DNA of 64,000 nt from Melampsora larici-populina 98AG31 (GCF_000204055.1 NW_006768780.1:346286-410285), one strand, 5' to 3'. Counted from the stretch's first letter, positions 38,128 through 49,625 are shown. The notes: generated by a model from the letters alone, not told the origin. Numbers and translations are program-made.

Positions 38128-38455
38128 TTCTTTCTTCATGTGTGCAATTTGACCAGGCACTTACAAAGGAGCATGGTCCCTGCTTGTTTTTGTGAAATCT
38201 GACTTCAATTATTACACATTCAATGTAATACTTGTAGTTAAATCTATCAGTGGAAAAAATGCATTGGAGGTCGCAAAAAACACTTTCAGGGAGGTAACTG
38301 CACGCCAAATATGTACAATCAAAAAACAAAAAGTCTATCAAGTACAAAAATAAGGGAAATGCATAAGATCTGGAATAGGGCAACAGATTCTTTGAGGATA
38401 GCCATGGATCATCAGGTCCATGTTCCATGTACCATCACTCAATTTCTGATCATGA

Positions 38456-39538
38456 TCATGACCCATCCACTGAATAGAAAGGTGGTGGTGGGGTCAAACC
38501 TACATCATCGCATAAACTGTCACAAACGTGAGTTGATGTGAATAGTTGCAGTCCACTCGTTGAAGGGTTTTGGAGAAACCATGGACGCCTATTAAAGGAG
38601 GGAAATGCAAATCAATTTGGTCAAGGCAAATTTCAGAGAACCAACGACGATATCCCTGAGATGAATTACTTACGCTTGATCCATGATGGCAACCTCAGTG
38701 ATGATACCATCAGATCCATGGAACCCACAGAGCAGCGCCTTTCGGTGGTGAAATTCGTATGTCCAGTGGGTGAAGCAGTGCAAAAGACGGCCCAGAAAAG
38801 TTTCTGTACGATTCCAAGGGCGGAACTCGCAATCAGAGGTGATGTATGCCGGATGCTCTTCAAGTGGTTCACGCAGGTTGAACCAATCATTTCCCTGCTT
38901 CATCACTACATTTTGAACAATCTGAAGCAAACCATGATGACGAAAAACAAAGGGGACAGTTAGTTAGTTTATCAGTCATGCAGAAGAGGCTTGCGTAACG
39001 TCTCACCCGCAAACCATCCAAAATGCTTTCTTCTACTGTACTCAAGCATACCCGTTTTTGAACGACAAGCTTGAATTCTTGTAGGAGGCAATCGGCGTGG
39101 ATAAGCATCTGGGCGAAGAGTAGGTGATTGAATATGTCATTTTTTGATGATGGCAAGGCAACAGCATCTAGATGCTGTATCTTTGCATCACGTTGATACA
39201 AGATTGCTGGGTAAGTTGTTCGACCGTCCAAACGGGAATCGTTGTAGTATTCAGTTTGGTTGACATCAACATTGACATTGCCACTACGGAAACCCCACTT
39301 GTAGCTGTCGACATCTTGAACCGGCTCCCCATCGCGTGGGACTAAGGCAAAAACCACATCGTGAGAGTCATTGTCTGGTTGATCATAAGGTAGAGCATTC
39401 CAGCCAAGGGCCTCGGAGTTTGCAATATTTGATGCGTGGTAAGCTGAGAAAAAAGGTGAGTGAGCAAAGTCGGTAAGGTTCAAAAAGATCAGGTCAACTA
39501 GACAAACCACCAAAGCCTAATTTCTTATATAGATTCAT
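38456..39538 (-). CDS. Fungal alpha-kinase-fold protein, possibly inactive
   Basis: Exons 39511-39538 (tentative first exon, MNLYKKLGF), 39007-39443, 38674-38921 and 38456-38588 join in frame to 281 codons. The C-terminal half matches the alpha-type protein kinase family as found in rust fungi: HPAYITSDCEFRP, LHCFTHWTYEFHHRKALLCGFHG, IITEVAIMD and HVCDSLCDDVGLTP, the last resembling the zinc-binding end of the domain. The upstream part has TTYPAILYQRDAKIQHLD and LLFAQMLIHADCLLQEFKLVV. The usual catalytic signature, an Asp in the LQG motif and a TDP motif, reads GFHG and TEV here, so catalysis is doubtful. The first exon is weakly supported, and the gene may instead continue from the Cys-cluster gene at 40199-42419 on the same strand. 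Confidence 0.72.
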
Positions 39539-40198
39539 TGGTTGGGCGGGAAATCTTGATGAGGTAATTCGAGTGCAAGTTGAGTCAGTCCTAGATGCCG
39601 CCAAAAACAATCAATAGTTGACTAAGAGGTAAACTGAGATAGAGATATATAGATAGAGACGGAACACCCTGAAAAAACAAACGACGTCCAGGTTTTATCA
39701 TGAGCGTGAATTTTTTGTGGGTACCTATCATCCAATGTGAGTCTGTAGTGGAATGATTCTCAGGGTTGCTTGGGGCTGCGAGGTTGGACAAAGTGTGCAA
39801 TGCAGTGTTGCGTAAGGTAACGAAAAAAAAACTGTTTTCGATTACCCAAGGAATACAAATGAAAAAATGAGATCATATGAGTGACAAACAGGCCAAGCCA
39901 AAAAACTTTGTTAGTTGATCACAAAGGGAAAAAACATTATGTTGCACCCTCACAAAGACACGTAACAAGGCAGTAACAACGGTTGCAGTCATGAATATCA
40001 GGAATATTCCGAGATTGGGATACCCAACTGAAACCCTTCTGTTGGCCATGGCAGTCGTTGCGTGCTGGAATGGTTTTGTAAAAACCAACTTGCACTGATT
40101 AGACAATAGGCCAAAGGAAAAAGTGTGAGCTGAGGTTTTTGGCGTTTCAGAATTTCCTGTGAGTTTTTGGGTAGGCGAGGTGTGGAATTGCTTTTGAA
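39539..40198. other. Spacer between two minus-strand genes
   Basis: It holds open frames of 69 and 109 codons (-) with no known motif. It could contain the promoter of the alpha-kinase-like gene or undetected linking exons if both are one gene. Confidence 0.35.
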
Positions 40199-42419
40199 TC
40201 ACTTGCCACGAGGACCCTTTATGCCACGCTTGCGCGCTGCAGAGACTACGGGTGCCTTTAGCCGACAGACTTCATTGAACTCGGCCTGAAAATTTCGCCG
40301 CGCTCGACTGACAGTGACATTATGCTGGTTGATCTCACCAACATCTGGCCAGCTCTTAAGCCAATTCATCATTCGGTCGTATCCGGTTTTTTTGACCCAG
40401 GCGAAATAGTGGTAAGCTGTGGGCACTTCCAACTCGTGTGTATTTCCAAAAAAAACGATCCACTGGGGGATTCGAGTGCCACGACGGGGGGCGGACTGGT
40501 ACCAATCAAGAACAGAAGAAAACAATACATCCTCCCCTGGCCACTCTCGTAATAATGTGGTCGATACTGGTCCCCCTTCAATGTTGTTATTTAAGGGGGG
40601 CTTTACATCAATCTGGCCAAAACAGGTGTGATGTCGGTCAATATGACAAAGCTGATGTAGAATTAGGTGTTCGCATACCTCTTGTTCATCACTAGCTAAA
40701 GGTGAGATGATTTCGCTTTCAGGGGTGGAAGGGTGGCCTTGTTGTTGACCTGCTGATGATGAGGATGGCTGTGGGGACAGCCGATTCGGTGGGGTTTCTG
40801 AGTGTGAGTTGGAGTTTAAGTCCAAGTCCGAGTCCGAATCCGAAAGAAAACATATCGGGTCCAAGTAAGACCCATAAATGTTTTGCGACGATGTTTGATA
40901 GGCCAAGGCTTGATTAATGTTTGATTCTTTTTTGACAATGGTTGCAGTTGTACCACTTGATACCTTTGGATATTTAGGTACAACCGGTTTCCCCATACCA
41001 AGTCCTTCTAACACGTCCTGAAGCTCTTGAGTGAGGGCCACACGTTGGCTGGGGACACAGATAACTAGGTTTCGACACGTTTGGATGTATCTATGTTCCA
41101 GTGTCACTGGAACCTCGCGCTACAGGAGGATTTAGAGAATAAGTGTGAAGTTAGTGTGCGCTTACAACCATATACTAGATCACCCTACATACCCAATTTT
41201 TGATCTCTTCGTCCCAGATGAGCAGGCTGCCATCCCACAGTGCACCAGCAGCCTCTTTGGCCTGGCGTAGAAGTGATGGACATTCATCCAAAGTGGCGAG
41301 TGGCCAAGTTGGAAATATGTGCGAGATAACGGGCGTACGTGGTTCCTGAAAATAAAGTCCACATCAGCCCATCAAGAAAATTTGAAAGGGAATTTGAATA
41401 CATCGTACGTTTGTAACTAGATGAAGGCTTATCACCTTATGTTCGTTGGCTGAAGGTTTTGATGCCCGCATCAAAGCGTCTGCTTGGGACTGTCGAGCTC
41501 TACGGAGCACCAAGGAACCGTCATCATCGAGGATGGTTCCTACGCGGTGGATGCTTTGAGAGCACTGGGGGATCAGCCGGGGTCGCTTTGCATTAGGTAA
41601 TTCGGCAGGAGGGGACATATGATGGTGTGCAGGTGCAGTCGTAGGCAATTCGGCAGGATGGGCAAGATGATTGCGAGCGGGGGGGGTAGTAGCTTGGCCG
41701 GCAAGTGCGGCAGTAGTGGTGGCGGGTTTTGGTCGATGGACATAGCAGCTTCCAGGTGTGCCATACGCAACACAGCACTGGCAAGAGGGTGAAGACAAGA
41801 ACAGAAGTATTGTTAGATTGGATAATCTAACAATTGAAAAGAATAACAACTCACCGATTTGCAATACTGTAATGTACATCCAATATGTCCCCATTTTTTA
41901 TGTTTCCCTGAGGTTGGCCCTTCGGCTGAGCGAGCACATTCGATAGAGGGGGGACCACGTTTGGGATGCGTTGTAGTTGAGGTTGTTGCTGCATTGGTCT
42001 TTTTGCTGGGCTTCGCAGGCACAACAGCGCCCTGAAGGTTCACGGGGGGGCCATGAGCGGAAGCGTCGAAGGGGATGGGGTATTTGTGACCAGCGTTGAT
42101 CAACGCAAGCTCGTGATTGAGCTGATTGAGCTTAAAAGTTCGGTAGTAATGCTTTGGCACTGTTTCACACTGATAAGCCAAGTCAGAACTTAATCATCAG
42201 CATTGCGTAAAAAATATAGTGAAGAAGGGAATATGGTCTTACCTTGACTTTGATGTAGTCCTCGCCACCAAAAAAATACACTAGCGACCGATTGTTTGAA
42301 GGTGGACAGCTTGGACACGACAGACCGACCTGCACTCCAAGGCCCGGGCTGGGTAGAGGTAGATTGTCGTGCGGTGGCACTCGTCGATATGTTTTGCCGA
42401 TGTAGGGGCTGTCCGGCAT
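40199..42419 (-). CDS. Cys-cluster protein, uncharacterised
   Basis: Five exons, all phase 0: 42243-42419, 41855-42169, 41436-41777, 41193-41345 and 40199-41119, giving 635 codons. The N terminus (MPDSPYIGKTYRRVPPHDN) contains LSCPSCPPSN and YFFGGEDYIKVKCETVP. After a linker a Cys/His block reads HIGCTLQYCKSCCVAYGTPGSCYVHR, that is C-x4-C-x2-CC-x8-C-x3-H, probably a zinc-binding unit. Low-complexity Ala/Pro/His repeats (PAELP) follow. Further on are ALWDGSLLIWDEEIKNW, a Ser/Asp-rich acidic stretch and a basic end RKRGIKGPRGK. No enzymatic motif was recognised. It may belong to a family that accompanies or is fused to alpha-kinases in rusts, because an alpha-kinase-like gene lies 660 bp downstream on the same strand. 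A 30-bp perfect palindrome lies about 300 bp upstream. Confidence 0.75.
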
Positions 42420-42721
42420 GTTGGAGTGGATGGGAGTCCTGAATAAGGATGCCTGGCGTATGATGGTGATGGTGACATTTTTATAGCAAAGATATACTGG
42501 CGATTGAATTTTTTTTTCGTGTTTCATCTATGAAAAAAGTCGAGGTGACGAAGTTGGCGAAAGTGCAAAAAAAAACCGTGTGGCTGTCACAGCTATGGTT
42601 TGGGAGAGGTGCAAGACTGGAGGCACACGGGGCGTGAAGGCCCTGTGCGCAGCAGGTATCCGTTCGGGACACTGGGTAAACGGGTATGCCTATACCCAGC
42701 GATGTCTATAGAGGGGGCTGT

Positions 42722-42751
42722 ATTATCACATGATAATTATCATGTGATAAT
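42722..42751. repeat. Perfect 30-bp palindrome
   Basis: It contains TTATCACATGATAA followed directly by its reverse complement, with 15-bp arms and no spacer. It sits between the divergent promoters of the Cys-cluster gene (-) and the dioxygenase-like gene (+), so a dimeric regulator site or a chance palindrome are both possible. Confidence 0.95.
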
Positions 42752-43003
42752 TATCAGAAGGAATCCGAAAGTCCGATGCTCCCCAGGGCTCAAGGGTTGA
42801 AACCAAATCTTCGCCCCGACGCGTTTGATCCTTGCGCATATATCGAATGTATCTCTCGGAGACGTTTTGTAAGCAGTAGCAATCATCTACCGTTGCAACT
42901 TATCATTCTATCTTGTCAAGCTGCTCGTCGTATTTAGATATTCGCTTCTCGAAGCCAATCGTTCCCGCCTGAAAACTATCCTGTCTTATCAAAGCATGAA
43001 GCT

Positions 43004-44466
43004 ATGAGAGTTTTGCGTCTTGCAGTAGGTTTTGTTTGCACTGCGACCATACGCGCAATTGCGCCGATCGATCCGAGATTGAACACGGACTATCGAGTCA
43101 GTCTTTATGCTTGACTTCTCTCTCTGAGGAGATGTAAAATTCATTGACGCTAAATTGCGCTACTGATCTCGTAGCCCGGATGGACGATTACACCACAAAT
43201 CATTCAAGGTGATGATTATCTCAAGTTCAGTCAGAATTTCTCAGCTTTGAAGTCGCATTCCCATAATATAAAAAACGCTGATAATAACTTCAATGGCTTT
43301 AGAAACATATACATTCGTTCCAATTTGATCGAAGATCCAAAAGAAAGCGGAGTCAGGTTAGAGCTGGCGATCACATTACTGGACTCGGTGTCCTGTGCAC
43401 CTCTCGAAAACGCTTTAGTCGAGATTTGGAGTGAGTTTTTTGCAGGGCTTGAACCATGGTGACTCCTTGCTTGTGATTCGAAAGGTCATTGAAGGATAAA
43501 ATATCAGGTCCAGACCCCCATGGAGTCTATCCTGAGGAAAAAGCTGATCCCCAAGATTGTAGAAACTCCTCTTCTCGAAGAGGAGCGATCGAAACAAGTT
43601 TGTTATTTCCATTAATACCTGTGAATTCCAAGAGTGTCTGAAAGGTTCTTCTCTATCTAGATCCAGAGGGTGTGGCTAGTTTTGTCACCATTTTTCCTGG
43701 CTCGCAGGGTAAGGATCATCGACAAGTGTTTTCTCATCCACATCACACAATCCGCTAATACCCACATCAATTCATTGACGAACAGGGGGAAGACCGCCAC
43801 ATGTAAATGCCCGTAAGTCTTGAATCTGCTTTCAAACTGAATGTGGATGTCAACTCGATCTGTATCTCAACATCCAAGTCATTCGCACCGATTGGTTTGA
43901 GCACAATCTTAACCGTACCCTCGACTCGGACGCAAGCTGGGCAGTCGCCTCAGTTGGTCAGATATTTTTTCCCGACCGCATCAATTCCCAGGTTCTCAAC
44001 CAGTCAGACTATCAGACATCATTTGGTACGTTTTCTCTTCAACAGAGTTTGGAAACCTACAATATGGTTGATTTACTGGACCACATGCGATCAGGCGGTG
44101 TAGTCTCAAACTCTAATGATCCAATCTTCAAAGCTCAATCAGAGGTGTGGCAAGCGCAAGCTGGCATGATTTCGACAGACATCAAATATGGCATTCGGTT
44201 CGTCTTGCTACGCATTAGTCATATTATCTACCCTCACAAGCTAAATCTTTCGTCTTTCTAGTGCTCAAATTACCTTACCGATCACAAGTAACCCCCCAAC
44301 GTCACTTAAACTCGCTCCGGCTCCTTATCTTTGTAGCAATCCCGATACAGACAGATCTCAGTCATTCACTTCATGTTCATCTAAGCTTTCAGCATTCCAA
44401 AATCTCAATATTGGATTTGCAACCATTTTTCTTGTTATACTGATCATGCCATTTACCTTATCCTGA
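43004..44466 (+). CDS. Secreted intradiol-dioxygenase-like protein with altered iron ligands
   Basis: Seven exons join in frame: 43004-43096, 43175-43430, 43508-43597, 43661-43708, 43786-43812 (27 nt), 43879-44197 and 44262-44466, giving 314 codons. The signal peptide is MRVLRLAVGFVCTATIRAIA. The fold follows intradiol ring-cleavage dioxygenases (catechol 1,2-dioxygenase type): LELAITLLDSVSCAPLENALVEIW, SPDPHGVY, EGVASFVTIFPG, GGRPPHVNA and VASVGQIFFPDRI. The family binds non-haem Fe(III) through two Tyr and two His. Tyr124 (GVY) and His168 (GRxxH) remain, but the W-Y of GWYxGR is Ser161-Gln162 and the second His of HIH is Asn170. Iron binding and catalysis are therefore doubtful. The C terminus has a hydrophobic tail (IGFATIFLVILIMPF) after a Ser-rich segment, suggesting a membrane or GPI anchor. 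Confidence 0.82.
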
Positions 44467-45986
44467 TTCACCTACTTTTCTACATCATATCGCCTTTCAA
44501 CTTGGCGCAAGTGTTATTTTGATTGTATTTTCAACATCCAGGAATCGTTCTGCACTCACGTCGTCGGGCTCTTTTATAGCATGTAAAACCCTTCTTTTTC
44601 GCGCAGCCTCGTCCAATTTTTTTTATTGTTTGTTCATTTGATACATGCATGTGGTCCATGAAATTATTACTGAATGTCGTTGTTGTCATCTTCAACACTA
44701 ATGATGAGGGTATATGGATATCTAATTATTGTCACTACCCTCGAAGGTGAACATCTTTGTGCTTAGAGATGGATCACATTCTGAGCAATTCCTTGGACGC
44801 GGCGCATATTAGGTCGCTAAGAGCAGATTTTTTTTGTAAACCCTCTGTGCACTCGTCGGGGTTGCTATAAGTCTCGGTAGCGATTTGCACAATTTTTCCA
44901 AGTGCTTTTCTGATTTACTGCATCATACTCTCTATGCGAGTTGAGGATGATGAGCTTGGTTTGCCTTGTAAGTCGGCCATCTAGTCTGAGCAAGGATGTA
45001 TGTATGTATGATGTCTTTGGGATGGCATTTGATGACGGACAGGGCTTTCTTATACGAAAAAAGCTTGTAAAATGATTTATTCATGATCTATCATCTTTCA
45101 TCCTCGATCTCTCACGAGTCTGGATTTGTATCAGCCATACCCGGTATGCGTAAAGGAGTCGGTCCCGGGTATAGATAAACAGCGCATACAATGGCCATTT
45201 TTTTTTAAAAAAAATGGTCAACTTTATCTGACAATCGATATCATGAAGCTCGTTGAACGTCGTCTCAAGACTCAAACTCAAAGCACCTTGAAGCCGAATG
45301 TGGCATTTCCAGGCTTTTCCCCTACCATAACGGGATGATACGGCAGACAGGCAAACTCGATAAGTATGATGATACTTATCAATACCTGCACGGAACAGTT
45401 CCAACCCAACTCTGCTTTAATTCACACTCCACAAAACATCATCGTGTTTGCACGAGGCTTCAGAAAAGTTGAAGTCCGGGATTCATCCTACTCTCGACGA
45501 AGCACAACCGCTTCTTACTTCCTACCCCACGCACGCTTCCTGGCGATTGCCAGTCAGTAGAAAAACTGATAGGTTTCAGGGACTAACTGAAGGTTGACCG
45601 TATACCGTTTGACACCCTGCGGTGTGAGACATAACTGACCTCTGCGGTAAAAAAAACTGAATCCCCGACTGTATCTGTCAGAACAAGAGCATTTTGCTTC
45701 AGCTCCTCGCTCACACAAAACAAACCTGTTCTCGCAGCTTTATGCATGCCTCAGCTGATTGCCTGCAAGACGCAGTCAGCTCGCCTCCGGGCTGTTCCTT
45801 GAGTATTCACGCTTTTATATATCCACCCCACACTCGGTACAGAACGATAGTCGACTAGCTTAAACCTTATATAATCCGGAAGTTATATCATACTCCTCTG
45901 CAAGCCAGCCAGACACTCATTAGAAAGACGCCATCTACCAGCAAAACTGATGCATCTTCTTTTACATCTAAGCTCATAGTCATAGT
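44467..45986. other. Intergenic, no gene recognised
   Basis: No coding evidence. It contains an A/T-run near-palindrome (CCATTTTTTTTTAAAAAAAATGG, near 45192-45214) and the promoter region of the gene at 45987. Confidence 0.45.
45815..45822 (+). promoter_or_regulatory. Candidate TATA box
   Basis: TTATATAT about 170 bp upstream of the start codon at 45987, in otherwise mixed-composition DNA. Confidence 0.35.
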
Positions 45987-48250
45987 ATGTTGTTTTGGAT
46001 CGAGAGTCACTACCACCTCAGCTACTGGCTCATCATTCTGCATGGAATTCACGTCAGTCTAAGTGACTCACCTATCCGCACATCTGCTGCCGCTGTGGCA
46101 CCAGATGCTCAGAATTCATCTACACCGCTTCACCAATCTGGCAAGAATAATATGACACTTCAAGACCCATGTGCAAAGCTTCCGCTTACACCTGATCTAT
46201 GGGAGCAACTGGGACTTGACGAATACCTGAGGACATATCCATCCGGAAATAATCTGACATTGGAGGTAATGATCTCATCGCTCAAGATCAGGAATTCTAC
46301 TCTATTCATCAAGCGATTTTTTTTTGGCTAAACAGGAATACGCCGAGAAGGTCGGGGCGACAAATTTTGTGTGCGGAATAGGAAAGACGTGCAACGCAAA
46401 CCAGGTGAGTCTTTTGTCGAACCCCCGTTCGTCTCCGTCTCCGTTGATGCGCAATTTTTACTCAAGACCGATCAGTGTTGATGCCTTCTTTGGTGATTTG
46501 ATTGATAGATCTGCATGCCTGTTCGTGCTCCAGATTGGTACATACTTGTTGCCGTTCAGAACTGGAATCAATTTTCTAACATGATGTATGATGCAACTGG
46601 TTATGCTATATCTATCCTTCAGGGTAATATCCAGCTATCGATATGTTCATCTTCGTACCCCTTGCATTCACATCCTGAGGTTGTGTGATGATTGACTTGA
46701 TATTTCCCCCATACTTTAGGACTAGTTACTTCCATTGTAAGTGTCTTGGTTTTACATTCTACGTCTTTCTTCGATGATGCTCTCTATTAATTTAGCTATA
46801 ACTCCTCAATTAATTAGGTTAGCGATATTGTTCCCCATGAATCCGACAGTCTTGCTATCGAATCGACCCTTCTCGGGCTGGTAGCTGGTCTTTGCGGAGC
46901 TATACCGGGTTTCTTATACCCAGAAGGGCTTGCGTTCTTTGGTGCAAAGATATGGCCTTTTGTACAGGGTGGAACAGGCCTTATTTGTGGTATGGCGTGG
47001 ACATACCACAACATCTATGCAAATCTACCCTCAGACGAATTTTCAAAGGTGAGAAAAAAGTTAACATTGCATTACTTCTTAATCCTATCACTTCCACCGC
47101 ACTGCCAAGAGATGATACTGACGGCGCCCGATCTCAAAATAAGACCACCGACATCAGCTACCTTCTGTCAAAAGCCCAAGCTTCCACACAGGGGACCATC
47201 TCCAACGGAACAGCGTCAGCACTACGTCAAGGAATCAGTTCAACAGATGGACTGTATGGAGCTCTGAAGGATGGTATCTTTCTCAATAATCACTTCTCGG
47301 CCGATGAGTTGGCAGAGGGCGACCTTCAGGCTGCTATATCTCACGTTGCTGGAGTTCGTTTGCTCGCAGCGATCTGGAAGGCAAAGGTTAGCCCCTCTTA
47401 AACCACGCTATTCTAATATCTTACTGTCCCCGAAACTATGACTCAATTCACGCGGGTCAAGTTTTTGAGATAGAGGTCTGTTACTGACTTCTACAAATTC
47501 TTTCGGAATTGGGCGTCATCGGAAGAAATTCTTCATTGTCCGTGGAAGTGTAAGTTCCAATGATAACATAAGGACGCTTAAAAGTATTTTCACATCCTGC
47601 AAATTCCATGCGGATTCATATGTTTAGGGTTTTGATACCTTGTAGCCTGAAATGGCAAAGTGGAACCACCGTACTAAGATAAATTTCAATTCCGAATTCG
47701 CTGCTAGGATCCTTGTACCAAAGGAGGACCCAATGGATCCAATGAAGGTGATCATGTCTTATCATACTGCGATCCTGATGGAATGTGCGTATGATTCAGA
47801 TTGTGATCTACTGCAGCGAAACAAATGTGATTTTCTCCGAACTAAAAGTTAAACTCGATCTTTCGACAGCATGATGAACATTGTGCGATCAGATAAGGGT
47901 GACCTCGTAACTGAATTCCCGTGGGCATATCTTGTGTCAGCAAAATACAACATCACCACCGAATACGTCGTGAACCATTCTTGGAAGTGTCAACAAAAAT
48001 ACCTTACTTATGCATATGATCCGTATCAAAATAGGTGAATTAGTCATTTTTCAGTTCATCCATCGCCATACTTCTAGGCTTTGTTCGTTTGTACCGTTTG
48101 GGCTGATCGTTTGATATATTTGAATTGACTTGAACATCCTGGACTGACAGTATATTACCAGCTGATGCAAATGCGGAGTGCATCGTGAGTCTGGCCGTAT
48201 GTGATCTTGAACCAGAAGGTCTGTCGACAATGTGTTACTGTTCACTATGA
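45987..48250 (+). CDS. Secreted protein, rust family (paralogue B)
   Basis: Exons: 45987-46265, 46336-46404, 46509-46623, 46720-46736 (17 nt), 46818-47048, 47144-47386, 47526-47549 (24 nt), 47708-47784, 47870-48034 and 48151-48250, giving 439 codons. The start gives a signal-peptide-like MLFWIESHYHLSYWLIILHG. Conserved blocks match paralogue A: DPCAKLPLTPDLWEQLGLDEYL, NFVCGIGKTCNANQ, WYILVAVQNWNQFSNMMYDATGY, LRQGISSTDGLYGALKDGIF, VLSYCDPDG and the C-terminal NIVRSDKGD region. A central hydrophobic stretch (LLGLVAGLCGAIPGFLYPEG) could be membrane-associated. This copy lacks the Asn-rich tract of A. The two microexons are needed to keep frame and restore homology (KFFIVRGS). The function is unknown. 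The terminal exon after EPEG is the least certain. Confidence 0.8.
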
Positions 48251-48724
48251 TGATTCTCAAAATGAATTTCAAGTCATGTAAAGAGATTGATGGTGAAAAC
48301 TTTGTTATTCTCTGTGATGAACATATAAATGCTGCTTAGACATGCGAAAACGTGTCAAGAAGGATGGGATTTTATCAGCTTGCCGGGATGTCGCCAAAGT
48401 GCCACGCATATGATAACCTCCTGGACCTATCTCGAGTGCCATCATCACAAATGGCCGACAAACGCAAAAATTCTGGGTGTGTCGATCAAATTCCGTCCAA
48501 TTTAGGGAACGGTGCATTGCAGATGTATTTCACATTATCCTCAGAACTGCTTATCGGAGTCTTGAGGGTCTCCAGACAACCCACCTATGGTGGATATTGG
48601 TCAATGAACCACCTGTGTTCTCCTTGTGTTCAATTATCATTGCAGCTTGATGCTATATGCTTTTATTTATTTAAGACAATGATGTGAAGATTCGACATGT
48701 AAATAGAGAAGACTGTTATGTATA

Positions 48725-48955
48725 AGGGTACTCAAAGTGAGTATGTGGTGCTACATATGTGGCACCACATACTTTTCAGATTTCATTTTTGACCTGGAAA
48801 ATACCATAACGAGTTAAAGAATAGCACATATTGACTTATATTTGGCAAATTGTGTGAGTAAAAATGTCAGTTTAGGTTATTTTGCCGTTCAAAAACAAAA
48901 TTTGAAAGTATGTGGTGCCACATATGTAGCACCACAAACTTGCTTTGAGTACCCT
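48725..48955. mobile_element. MITE, 231 bp, about 58-bp inverted ends
   Basis: It begins AGGGTACTCAAAG and ends CTTTGAGTACCCT. The inverted ends continue inward through TATGTGGTGCTACATATGTG with few mismatches. Flanking 9-mers TTATGTATA (48716-48724) and TTATGTATG (48956-48964) differ at one base. A 9-bp duplication suggests a Mutator-like origin. No coding capacity. It lies about 470 bp after paralogue B. Confidence 0.88.
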
Positions 48956-49625
48956 TTATGTATGAGCCTTGTGAATATACCACCACCATTTTGCTGCATT
49001 CTATCATGAGCTGTCTTGGAGTTAGTCATATATCATCAATGAAAGTAAACCCTTGACTAACTATAGGAAACTTAGATCCCTGACCAATCAGACAACCGTG
49101 ATCAGTAAAATAACCTACAATGATCAAAGAGAGTCTGTATAGAGATTTGGAATGATTAGGAGGTGTAGAAGAAAAAGTTGATAGATGAAAGAAGAAGAAA
49201 ACACCGAAGATTTTTCTTGAGACAAGATTGATATACTGAAGCTAGCCATACATCTCATGGTTAGGTCTAGTGCATTGTAAAACAGGGTTGTGAGTAATTA
49301 AGGACAAATCATCAGTTTATGCTATTATTTTGTAGGCACACATTAGAAAACAAATAGTCAAAACTAAGAAAAGTCAAAAGGATAATTCTCAAAACACAAC
49401 ATGGACACCTTGGAGCTAAAATTTTAGCAACTGGATTATTTTTTACCAATTTAACTCATGTACTCACCCCATATTTGACTGCTGTACCAGAAGTTGTCTT
49501 GGACAGGCTTGCATCTGTACCCCTTGTGTGCTCCTGCTCTCTTGTGAGCTAAAATACATGTTTGTATTGTGCATATGAGAATTTTCCTTCCAAGTTCTTT
49601 CCCTTTTCTTCCTGTTTTCTTCCTG

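Larger units (their letters stand above)
34350..38455. other. Gene-free interval with perfect hairpins
   Basis: No supported exon in about 4 kb. It contains hairpins at 35014-35065, 36991-37029 and 38085-38127 and a 17-bp perfect tandem duplication (36921-36954). Open frames such as 37886-38428 (-) lack motifs and run through a hairpin. Confidence 0.45.

Noticed and set aside
37886..38428. 180-codon frame on the minus strand
   Set aside because: No domain, passes through a perfect hairpin at 38085-38127, overlaps nothing conserved.
41180..41362. 60-codon minus-strand frame beginning MDFIFRNHV
   Set aside because: Wrong frame over the fourth exon of the Cys-cluster gene, whose true frame reads EPRTPVISHIF and LWDGSLLIWDEEIKNW.
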